DNA from: Haloechinothrix_A salitolerans
GTDB taxonomy: Bacteria > Actinomycetota > Actinomycetes > Mycobacteriales > Pseudonocardiaceae
Assembly: GCF_039544105.1 (NCBI RefSeq)
Contig: NZ_BAABLA010000028.1
Length of the DNA: 64,000 bases
Direction: 5' to 3' (one strand)
Positions within the stretch are counted from its first letter, which is position 1. Every line of letters starts with the position of its first letter. Of the stretch, positions 41,275 to 48,403 are shown in pieces. The notes beneath the pieces are model-generated. The model saw only the letters and a list, made by a program, of their open reading frames with translations. It was not told where the DNA came from and searched no databases. Both the position numbers and the translations under genes were made by a program.

Positions 41275-41378
41275 GGGGTGGCGAGCATCTGCGTCGTGCG
41301 GCATTGTCCGGGTAACGTGGGTGTCGCATCCTGCGGAGGGTGGATGTCACTGGACGAGCGAGAGTGAGGAGGCGCGCG

Positions 41379-41780
41379 ATGACCGTGCTGTTGCGCGAGG
41401 CGATCGGTGATCGGCTTCGCCATGCCCGCACCAACCAGCAGCGGACGCTGCGCGAGATCTCCCACTCCGCGCGGGTCAGCCTTGGCTACCTCTCCGAGGT
41501 GGAACGGGGGCAGAAGGAGGCGTCCAGCGAACTGCTGGCCGCCATCTGCGATGCGCTCGAGCTGCCGCTGCCCGAACTGCTCCACACCGTCGCCACCGAT
41601 ATCGCTAGCGTGGACGACATGGTGCTCGACGGCGCCGACATGGCCGGGGCCGAGCACGGGGAGCCGACCGGCGCGGAGACCGAGGCGACGGCGTCCGGGG
41701 CATCCGCGGGGTCCGGCGGGGTCTCGACAGCGTTGCGTACCACGATCGCGAGCCCCACGGTGCGAGTTTTCGCGGCGTAA
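41379..41780 (+). CDS. clgR: XRE-family stress regulator ClgR
   Basis: The 133-residue protein has an N-terminal Cro/CI helix-turn-helix: LREISHSARVSLGYLSEVERGQKEASSELL, near residues 24-53. A low-complexity Gly/Ala/Glu region and the C-terminus TVRVFAA follow. ClgR activates clp protease and psp genes under envelope and redox stress. In characterised ClgR proteins the C-terminal Ala-Ala is a ClpP degradation signal, and it is conserved here. ATG 41379 follows a GAGGAGG site. The order pgsA-clgR-pspA-pspM equals Rv2746c-Rv2743c. Confidence 0.94.
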   Translation: MTVLLREAIGDRLRHARTNQQRTLREISHSARVSLGYLSEVERGQKEASSELLAAICDALELPLPELLHTVATDIASVDDMVLDGADMAGAEHGEPTGAETEATASGASAGSGGVSTALRTTIASPTVRVFAA

Positions 41781-41863
41781 CGTCCGGAATGGCCGCCAAG
41801 ATCAGGGTTAGCCCTGAATTGTCCGCGGGTCACCTGGTAGCCCGGCCGCCGACCTGACACGAT

Positions 41864-41888
41864 GGAACCTGCCCGGTGATTCGGCGTT
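41864..41888 (+). promoter_or_regulatory. SigE-type (ECF) promoter for pspA
   Basis: GGAACCT (GGAAC at 41864-41868), then 16 nt, then CGTT (41885-41888) matches the SigE consensus closely. It lies 70 nt upstream of the pspA ATG in the 178-nt clgR-pspA gap. pspA would thus have its own stress promoter in addition to read-through from clgR. Confidence 0.62.
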
Positions 41889-41958
41889 GTCGGTACGAAT
41901 CCGGCGACCGCGCCGGGCGGCATAGGTGTACTGGGATGCGAGAAGGCAGGCGGGTGAG

Positions 41959-42822
41959 ATGGCCAACCCATTCGTGAAGTTCTGGAAGTACCTCATGGCG
42001 GCGTTTTCGTCGAAGGTGGACGAGCACGCCGACCCGAAGGTGCAGATCCAGCAGGCCATCGAGGAGGCGCAGCGCAACCACCAGACGTTGTCGCAGCAGG
42101 CCGCGTCGGTGATCGGCAACCAGCGCCAGCTGGAGATGAAGCTCAACCGCCAGCTCGGCGAGGTCGAGAAGCTGCAGTCCTCCGCGCGGCAGGCGCTTGT
42201 GCTGGCCGAGGAGGCTCGTGACAAGGGCGACACCAAGAAGGCCGAGGAGTACGAGGTCGCCGCGGAAGGCTTCGCGGCGCAGCTCGTCACCGCGGAGCAG
42301 GGTGTCGAGGACCTCAAGTCGCTGCACGACCAGGCGCTGCAGGCCGCGACCCAGGCCAAGCAGGCGGTGGAGCGCAACTCGCAGATGCTGCAGCAGAAGC
42401 TGGCCGAGCGCACCAAGCTGCTGTCGCAGCTGGAGCAGGCCAAGATGCAGGAGCAGGTGTCTAACTCGCTGACGCAGATGACGGAGCTGGCCGCGCCGAG
42501 CGCGACGCCGTCCCTTGACGAGGTGCGCGAGAAGATCGAGCGCCGGTACGCCACCGCCGTCGGTTCCGCCGAGCTGGCGCAGAACTCGGTGCAGGGCAGG
42601 ATGATGGAGGTGCAGCACTCCACCACGCAGCTCGCCGGGCACAACCGCCTGGAGCAGATCCGTGCGTCGATGCACGGTGACGCGGTCGGTCAGGTGACCT
42701 CAGGGGAGAAGGAGGGCGCCGCTGACGCCGCCGCGCAGGAGGAGCCGCCGCAGCCGAGCGCCGACGTCCAGGCCGAGATCTCCAAGCGGGTGCAGGCAGA
42801 GCAGCAGCAGAACAAGGCCTGA
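41959..42822 (+). CDS. pspA: Phage shock protein A / IM30 family membrane-protecting protein
   Basis: The 287-residue protein starts with the amphipathic membrane-binding helix (ANPFVKFWKYLMAAFSSKVD). A long antiparallel coiled coil follows to about residue 220 (DPKVQIQQAIEEAQRNHQTL, then EVEKLQSSARQALVLAEEAR), the ESCRT-III-like PspA fold. The C-terminal 50 residues are acidic and Gln-rich. It coats stressed membrane from the cytoplasm and in mycobacteria also inhibits ClgR. ATG 41959 (GTGAG upstream) gives the conserved N-terminus. It is homologous in place to Rv2744c. Confidence 0.96.
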   Translation: MANPFVKFWKYLMAAFSSKVDEHADPKVQIQQAIEEAQRNHQTLSQQAASVIGNQRQLEMKLNRQLGEVEKLQSSARQALVLAEEARDKGDTKKAEEYEVAAEGFAAQLVTAEQGVEDLKSLHDQALQAATQAKQAVERNSQMLQQKLAERTKLLSQLEQAKMQEQVSNSLTQMTELAAPSATPSLDEVREKIERRYATAVGSAELAQNSVQGRMMEVQHSTTQLAGHNRLEQIRASMHGDAVGQVTSGEKEGAADAAAQEEPPQPSADVQAEISKRVQAEQQQNKA

Positions 42823-42833
42823 GGTGGCCTGAG

Positions 42834-43565
42834 GTGATCGATAAGTCCCGGTTGCTGGCCCAGTTTCCCTTCGTCGCCGATCTGGCGAAGCAGTGGGAGG
42901 ACTTCAACGAGCCGTCGGCCAAGCTGGCGCGGCGCAAGGAACGCGCCTCGCGCGGCCTGACGATCTGGCTGGTGCTGGCCACGCTCTGCGGAATCGCGGT
43001 CGGTACCGGGGCGTATCCGTTCATCACCGGTGTCGTCGTGTTCACCGCGCTGGCGGTGCGGGCGGGCCTGCGGTTGCGCAGACTGCACCGCGCCACGGCG
43101 CCGCTATCCGACGGCAAGCGGCGTGCGTTGCCGTCTCGGACGTCGGTGGCGCACGAACCAATGCAGCGCCTTGTCGAGGCTCGAAGGTCACTGCACGAGC
43201 TCTTGGCCCAGCTCGTGACGCCGCACGCGGGCGGTCCCGCCGTCGCGGATGACTCACTCGATGCCGCACGGAGCACCGCCACCGAGGCGGAGGAGGCGTT
43301 GTATGGGCTCGCCGCCCGCATCGTAGCCATCGAACGTGCCAGGGACGCCGCGCCCGCCGGCGAACGCCGCGCGCTTGACTCCGCCGTGACGACGTTGCGT
43401 GAGCAGCTCGGCGACGGTGTCGATTCCTACGGCAGCCTGCTCGCCGCCGCGGGGAAGGCGGTCGCCGCTCGCGGCGGCGGCCTCGGCAGCGCGCGGGACA
43501 ACCTCACCGATGCCACTGACCGACTGGCGGGGATGGCCCTCGCCCTCCGCGAGCTGAGCACCTAG
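42834..43565 (+). CDS. pspM: Envelope-stress membrane protein PspM-like
   Basis: The 243-residue protein has a short N-terminal helical part (FVADLAKQWEDFNEPSAKLARR), two close membrane helices (about residues 42-58 and 60-78), and a cytoplasmic helical domain. In M. tuberculosis the equivalent Rv2743c (PspM) anchors PspA at the membrane. Sequence conservation of this family is low, so the call rests on layout and position. GTG 42834 begins 11 nt after the pspA stop. No pspN-like gene follows; the next gene is convergent. Confidence 0.82.
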   Translation: MIDKSRLLAQFPFVADLAKQWEDFNEPSAKLARRKERASRGLTIWLVLATLCGIAVGTGAYPFITGVVVFTALAVRAGLRLRRLHRATAPLSDGKRRALPSRTSVAHEPMQRLVEARRSLHELLAQLVTPHAGGPAVADDSLDAARSTATEAEEALYGLAARIVAIERARDAAPAGERRALDSAVTTLREQLGDGVDSYGSLLAAAGKAVAARGGGLGSARDNLTDATDRLAGMALALRELST

Positions 43566-43617
43566 GACCCCGCGAGTCCCGCGCTCTGGTGCCCGAGTTC
43601 CGGCTTGCGCGGTGCCG

Positions 43618-44724
43618 CTACCGGGCGGCGCGAGCGATTCGCCGGACCAGTGCCGGTCCCTGGTAGATGAACGCCGTGTAGAGCTGGACCAGGCTCGCGC
43701 CCGCGTCGAACATCCGCAGCGCGTCGTCCGGCTCCGAGATGCCGCCGACACCGATGATCGGCAGCGATCCACCGGTTTCTTTGGCGACGAACCGCACCAC
43801 CTCCAGCGACCGCTCGGTTAGCGGGGCCCCGGACAGCCCGCCCGCTTCCTGCCCGGTCGCGACGTCATCGGCGTCCAGGCCCTCGCGGGACAGCGTGGTG
43901 TTCGTGGCGATGATGCCCGCGACGTCGTGAGCCGTGCAGACGTCGAGCAGTTCCGCGAGGGCGTCATTGGTGAGGTCAGGCGCGACTTTCACCAGAACCG
44001 GTGTCGGTGTGCCCTCACCCGCCAGCTTTGCCGATTCGCGTTGCAGCGCTGCGAGCAGCTCGGTCAGCGCACCCTTGTCCTGCAACGTGCGCAGGCCGGG
44101 CGTATTGGGTGAGCTGACATTGATGGCGAAATAGTCCGCGTGTGGGTACAGCGTGCGCAGCGAGAACAGGTAGTCGTCTACGGCGTTCTCGATTGGGGCT
44201 GCTTTGGACTTGCCAATGCTGATCCCCAGCGGCACGCCCGGCGTCCCGTTCGCCGTGATGCGCTCGGCGAGGGTTTCGGCGCCGTCGTTGTTGAAGCCCA
44301 TGCGGTTGATGACCGCCCGCGATCGCGGCAGCGAGAACAGCCTGGGACGCGGGTTCCCGGGCTGTGGCAGACGGGTGACAGTGCCCGCCTCGACGAAGCC
44401 GAAACCGAGCGCGGGCCAGGCACGCAACGCGCGGCCGTCCTTGTCCATACCGGCGGCGAGCCCTACCGGATTCGGGAATCGCAGCCCGAACACCGTCCTT
44501 GGCGCGTCCACGGCGTAGTGATGTCGGAGCGCGGACAACACGGGTGGGACGCGGCTGATCCCCGCGAGCGCGGCCATCGTGCGCTCGTGCACCACCTCGG
44601 GGTCCTGCCCGCCGACGCGATACAACGCGGGACGGACGATCCTGTCGTACAGCACGGCCCCAGTCTCGCGTACGACGGCGAGCGCCGCCTCACCCGCACC
44701 GCCGCGGTGAGATGCGAGTCCCAT
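43618..44724 (-). CDS. pyrD: Quinone-dependent dihydroorotate dehydrogenase (class 2)
   Basis: PyrD oxidises dihydroorotate to orotate and passes electrons to quinone. The sequence has the class 2 pattern: an N-terminal amphipathic segment (VLYDRIVRPALYRV) and the FMN-binding barrel with NPVGLAAGMDKDGRA, SRAVINRMGFNNDGA, INVSSPNTPGLR (catalytic Ser) and IIGVGGISEPDDALRM. From ATG 44724 it is 368 residues. GTG 44655, giving a start at VLYDR, is equally usual for the family and preceded by weak GGGG. It lies 17 nt after the ParA gene, probably in one transcript. Confidence 0.95.
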   Translation of the reverse strand: MGLASHRGGAGEAALAVVRETGAVLYDRIVRPALYRVGGQDPEVVHERTMAALAGISRVPPVLSALRHHYAVDAPRTVFGLRFPNPVGLAAGMDKDGRALRAWPALGFGFVEAGTVTRLPQPGNPRPRLFSLPRSRAVINRMGFNNDGAETLAERITANGTPGVPLGISIGKSKAAPIENAVDDYLFSLRTLYPHADYFAINVSSPNTPGLRTLQDKGALTELLAALQRESAKLAGEGTPTPVLVKVAPDLTNDALAELLDVCTAHDVAGIIATNTTLSREGLDADDVATGQEAGGLSGAPLTERSLEVVRFVAKETGGSLPIIGVGGISEPDDALRMFDAGASLVQLYTAFIYQGPALVRRIARAAR

Positions 44725-44741
44725 CGCGGCGGTAACCGGGC

Positions 44742-45581
44742 CTAGGCGCTTTCGTCCTCGACCAGGCCGGGGTCTGGGGGTTCGAGGTGGTGACGGCCTC
44801 GGCGGGCGGAGCGCAGAATACGCGCGAGGACCAGGTTGAACGCGAGCGCGATCTCCCTGCCGCCCGGCGTGGCCCACTCGTGGATCGGGGTGCACGCGCC
44901 AGCGGCCTGCTGCACCGCGAGCCGGTCCGGGAGCGCCACCGGCATCACCAGCGAGCCGAATCCCTCCCGCAGCTCGTTGATCCGGTAGTGGTGCTCGTGT
45001 GAGCGGGCGCGGAACTTGTTCACGAGCACCCCGAGCGCCTTGAGCTGCGGATTCTGCTGCTCCCGGGTGTGCTCGATCGCCTGGAACGCGCGTTGCGCGC
45101 CGGACACGGCATACATCGTCGGTTCGGTCACCAGCAGCGCGCCGGTCGCGGCGAGCAGTGCGGAGCGGGTGAGTCTGCCCAGCGACGGCGGGCAGTCCAG
45201 CACGATTAGGTCGTAGCGGGACTCGTTGTTCGGGTCAGCGAACCACGATGTCGCCCGCGCCAGGTTGTCCAGTGGACTGGCGTGCGGCGACTGCTCGTTC
45301 AGCGACTCGATGTCCTCGTTCCCGGCGAGCACGTGGATGTCTTCGTCCCATGCGCTCTGCGAGACCGCCTGGCCGAGGATGGGCGGGCGTGGGGTGGCGA
45401 GGACATCGGCCAAGCCGTACTCCGCGCCAGCGGGGTCGAGCGTCGCTGTCGCGTTGCCCTGCGGGTCCAGGTCAACCACGAGGGTCCTAATATTGCGACG
45501 GAGCGCAGCTGAGGTGAGACCCAGAGCGACGGTGGTCTTGCCGACGCCACCCTTCAGGCTGAGGACCGCGACGATCTGCAC
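44742..45581 (-). CDS. ParA/MinD-family ATPase
   Basis: The 279-residue protein has the deviant Walker A KGGVGKTT (10-17), the switch I DLDPQGNAT and the Walker B-like DLIVLDCPPSLG, all typical of ParA/Soj ATPases. No parB or parS-like repeats are adjacent, so it is an orphan ParA whose cargo is unknown. GTG 45581 is preferred over a 26-codon upstream extension because the P-loop domain begins there and a TACGCT box sits 7 nt upstream. pyrD follows. Confidence 0.9.
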   Translation of the reverse strand: MQIVAVLSLKGGVGKTTVALGLTSAALRRNIRTLVVDLDPQGNATATLDPAGAEYGLADVLATPRPPILGQAVSQSAWDEDIHVLAGNEDIESLNEQSPHASPLDNLARATSWFADPNNESRYDLIVLDCPPSLGRLTRSALLAATGALLVTEPTMYAVSGAQRAFQAIEHTREQQNPQLKALGVLVNKFRARSHEHHYRINELREGFGSLVMPVALPDRLAVQQAAGACTPIHEWATPGGREIALAFNLVLARILRSARRGRHHLEPPDPGLVEDESA

Positions 45582-45588
45582 ACGATGC

Positions 45589-45594
45589 AGCGTA
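45589..45594 (-). promoter_or_regulatory. -10 box for a leaderless parA-pyrD mRNA
   Basis: TACGCT on the minus strand ends 7 nt before GTG 45581, without a ribosome site between. Confidence 0.45.
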
Positions 45595-45778
45595 GCTGCC
45601 ACCACCCGCGCGGTGGGACCTGGTGGGCTGGATCGGGCGATTCGACCGGTTGAACTCACGCGAACGGACGCGCCGACTGGTGCCGTTGGGTCAGGCGTGC
45701 TGTCGTGTCGTCGCAGGTATCCGCATCCCTATGCCGCCGTGCGGGCACCGGTTGCGGGACGCTGTCGGACTCGGGCAT

Positions 45779-45784
45779 TAGGGT
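45779..45784 (+). promoter_or_regulatory. -10 box for a leaderless methyltransferase mRNA
   Basis: TAGGGT ends 6 nt before ATG 45791. Together with the parA box it makes this 209-nt gap a divergent pair of leaderless promoters. Confidence 0.45.
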
Positions 45785-45790
45785 GATGCC

Positions 45791-46522
45791 ATGCGAATGG
45801 ACAGTCCTGCCGTGCGTGGCTCCAACGCCGTGCACCGCGTGCTCGACGAGGAACTGGCCGCCGCTCGGGAGCGCGGGGTCGAGCACCCTGTCGTCGTCGA
45901 CGTCGGAGGCGGCAGTGGCGTCTGGGCGGTCCCGCTCGCGGTGGCGGGCTGCACCGTCACGGTCGTCGACCCGAACCCGAACGCGCTGGCCACGTTGTCG
46001 CGCAGGGCGGAGGACGACGGCGTCGCGGACCGGGTCACCGGCGTCGCGGAGGACGTCGACGCGCTCGCTGACGTCGTGCCCGCGGGGAGTGCCGATATCG
46101 TGCTCGCGCACGGCCTGCTTGAAGTCGTCGATGACCCCGCCGATGCCGCCAACGCGCTCGCGACGGCCGTGGCGCCGGAGGGCGTCGTCTCGGTGCTGGT
46201 CGCCAATCGGCACGCCGCGGCGCTCCACCGTGCGCTCGCGGGCCGGTTCGACGAGGCACGTGCGTTGCTGACCGGCCATGACGGGGTACTGCCCGATGAC
46301 GGCGATGCGTTGCTGCGCCGGTTCGACGTCGATAGCCTCACCAGCCTGCTCGATGACGCTGGCCTGCGGGTCGCGGCGCTGCGCGGGGACGGCATCGTCT
46401 CGGATTCTGTGTCCGATCCCAGTGACGAGGACATGACCGAGTTCGAGCGCGTCGCGGCCAGCATGTCGCCGTTGCGGGAGATCGCGTCCCGACTGCATGC
46501 GCTCGCGCGCCGCGCGGGCTGA
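45791..46522 (+). CDS. Class I SAM-dependent methyltransferase
   Basis: The 243-residue protein has motif I VVVDVGGGSGVWAVPLA (near residue 34), an acidic residue at the end of strand 2 (VTVVDPNPNA) and a motif IV-like DIVLAHGLLEVV. The C-terminal 100 residues are helical and resemble CmoA/SmtA-type small-molecule or tRNA methyltransferases, but the acceptor cannot be assigned. dinB follows after 12 nt, so co-transcription is likely. Confidence 0.88.
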   Translation: MRMDSPAVRGSNAVHRVLDEELAAARERGVEHPVVVDVGGGSGVWAVPLAVAGCTVTVVDPNPNALATLSRRAEDDGVADRVTGVAEDVDALADVVPAGSADIVLAHGLLEVVDDPADAANALATAVAPEGVVSVLVANRHAAALHRALAGRFDEARALLTGHDGVLPDDGDALLRRFDVDSLTSLLDDAGLRVAALRGDGIVSDSVSDPSDEDMTEFERVAASMSPLREIASRLHALARRAG

Positions 46523-46534
46523 CGCACCACCGCC

Positions 46535-47839
46535 ATGGGGCGCAACACCGGCCTCCCCGACGCGCTACGGCGGCTCCGCATCACCGCGGACACCGCGCGG
46601 GACGCGTGGCCGGATGACACCGGGTGCGGCGTCCTCCACATCGACATGGACGCGTTCTTCGCCGCGGTCGAGCTGCGCACGCGTCCCGAGCTGGTGGACA
46701 AGCCGGTCGTCGTCGCTGGTGGTGGCAGTCGCTCGGTGGTGCTGTCCGCGAATTATCCCGCGCGAGAGTTCGGTGTCCGGTCGGCCATGCCGGTGGCGGC
46801 GGCGCGCAGGTTGTGCCCGCACGCGGTGTACCTGCCGCCGACGCGCGGCGCATACAGCGAGATCTCCTCGGCCGTGATGGCGGTGTTCGCGGAGTTCACG
46901 CCGCTGGTGGAACCGCTGAGCCTTGACGAGGCGTTCCTTGACGTCAGTGGCGCACTCAAGCGGCTGCGTACCACCCCAGCGCGGATCGGCGCCGAGATCC
47001 GCGCTCGCATCGCCGCCGAGCACGGAATCACCTGCTCGGTCGGCATCGCCCCTGTCAAGTTCGCCGCCAAGCTGGCCTCCGGCATGGCGAAGCCGGACGC
47101 CATGGTCGTCGTGCCGCGCGATCAGGTGCGGGAGTTCCTGTATCCGCTGCCGGTGTCGGCGCTGTCCGGCGTCGGGCAGCGCACGAACGCCGCGCTCGAA
47201 CGCGCCGGATTGCGCACCATCGCCGACGTCGCGGCAACGCCGCTGGCGCGACTGAAGCGCGTGGTCGGCGCGGCGGCGGGGGAGCACCTGCACGCGCTGG
47301 CCAACGGCGACGACCCGCGTCCGGTCGTCCCGGACAGCCCGGACAAGTCGCTCGGCGCGGAGCAGACGTTCGACGTCGACCAGGGCGATCACGATGTGCT
47401 GGCCCGCGAACTGCTCGGGCTCGCGCAACGCGTCGCGGCGACACTTCGCCGCAAGGAACTGGTGGGCAGAACCGTCGTCGTCAAGATCCGGTTCGCCGAC
47501 TTCACCACGATTACCCGGTCCCGCTCGCTACCCGCTTCCACTGACGTCGCGCACGAGATTCACGCCTGCGCGCAGACTCTCCTGACCGCCAACGTGCCGC
47601 CAGGTTCACTGGTGCGGCTGCTTGGGGTGCGGGTCGAAGGCCTCAGCGATCGAGATGGGGGCCAGCAGCTCCGGCTCGACGCGGACGAACCGCGCTGGCG
47701 CGACGCCGAGCTGGCGGCGGACACCGCGCGTGATCGGTTCGGCACCTCAGCGGTACGACCAGCCTCGCTGCTAAGCTTGAGTCCCACTGATCGGACACGT
47801 GCGGGCGCGGATCATGGCAAGACGGACACAGATCGATAA
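46535..47839 (+). CDS. dinB: DNA polymerase IV (Y family)
   Basis: The 434-residue translesion polymerase has the palm carboxylates in HIDMDAFFAAVE (near residue 36) and SLDEAFLD, the steric region SANYPAREFGVRSAM, a helix-hairpin-helix thumb (LSGVGQRTNAALERAGL) and the little-finger domain to about residue 395. The last 35 residues are polar and lack an obvious QL-x-LF beta-clamp motif, so clamp interaction is uncertain. ATG 46535 is used; residues before HIDMD are a 34-residue extension seen in some actinobacterial DinB. No lexA box is apparent upstream. Confidence 0.94.
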   Translation: MGRNTGLPDALRRLRITADTARDAWPDDTGCGVLHIDMDAFFAAVELRTRPELVDKPVVVAGGGSRSVVLSANYPAREFGVRSAMPVAAARRLCPHAVYLPPTRGAYSEISSAVMAVFAEFTPLVEPLSLDEAFLDVSGALKRLRTTPARIGAEIRARIAAEHGITCSVGIAPVKFAAKLASGMAKPDAMVVVPRDQVREFLYPLPVSALSGVGQRTNAALERAGLRTIADVAATPLARLKRVVGAAAGEHLHALANGDDPRPVVPDSPDKSLGAEQTFDVDQGDHDVLARELLGLAQRVAATLRRKELVGRTVVVKIRFADFTTITRSRSLPASTDVAHEIHACAQTLLTANVPPGSLVRLLGVRVEGLSDRDGGQQLRLDADEPRWRDAELAADTARDRFGTSAVRPASLLSLSPTDRTRAGADHGKTDTDR

Positions 47840-47984
47840 TTCTGCGTAGAAGCTTGCCGGATCGGGTAGTCCTGGATGCGCCGGGCTCGTATCCTGGAAG
47901 TGGCAGCCCGTAAGCAGGTGCCGACGATGGGATGTGGTGAGTTGCGCGGGGCAGCTCAGACAACATGCCGCGGGAGGAGGACAG

Positions 47985-48380
47985 ATGCCACTCTCCGAGC
48001 ATGAGCAGCGGCTGCTCGACCAGATCGAGCAGGCACTGTATGCAGAGGACCCGAAGTTCGCGTCCAACGTCAGGGGTAAGCGGCTTCGGAAGCCCTCGCG
48101 TGGCAAGCGGTTGCAGGGCATCGTGCTGTTCGCGATCGGTATCACGATGCTGCCCCTCGGTGTGATGGTGGATGTACGGCTCGCGGAGATTCCCATCCTC
48201 AGCGTGCTCGGCTTCCTGCTGATGTTCTTCGGGGTGCTGCTGTTCGTGACGGCGATGCGCGCGCAACCGGATGCCGAGTCCGGTTCGTCGGGGGAGCAGG
48301 ACGGCGGCAAGAACGCCAAGCGGAGTTCCTTCTCACAGCGCATGGAAGAGCGCTTCCGCCACCGCTTCGACGACCGCTGA
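47985..48380 (+). CDS. DUF3040 small membrane protein
   Basis: The 131-residue protein opens with the DUF3040 signature PLSEHEQRLLDQIEQALYAEDP, then a basic stretch (KRLRKPSRGKR) and two membrane helices (about residues 46-66 and 70-91), ending in a polar tail. It is near-universal in actinobacteria close to the mraZ/fts region; a role in envelope biology is suspected but unproven. ATG 47985 follows GGAGGAGG; an in-frame ATG upstream at 47934 lacks such a site. Confidence 0.9.
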   Translation: MPLSEHEQRLLDQIEQALYAEDPKFASNVRGKRLRKPSRGKRLQGIVLFAIGITMLPLGVMVDVRLAEIPILSVLGFLLMFFGVLLFVTAMRAQPDAESGSSGEQDGGKNAKRSSFSQRMEERFRHRFDDR

Positions 48381-48403
48381 GCTCCGACACCTGCCGGTCG
48401 CTG

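Noticed and set aside
44742..45581. ParA as part of a chromosome-partition (parABS) locus
   Set aside because: No parB gene or parS-like palindromes adjoin it; it is followed by pyrD, so it is treated as an orphan ParA-family ATPase.
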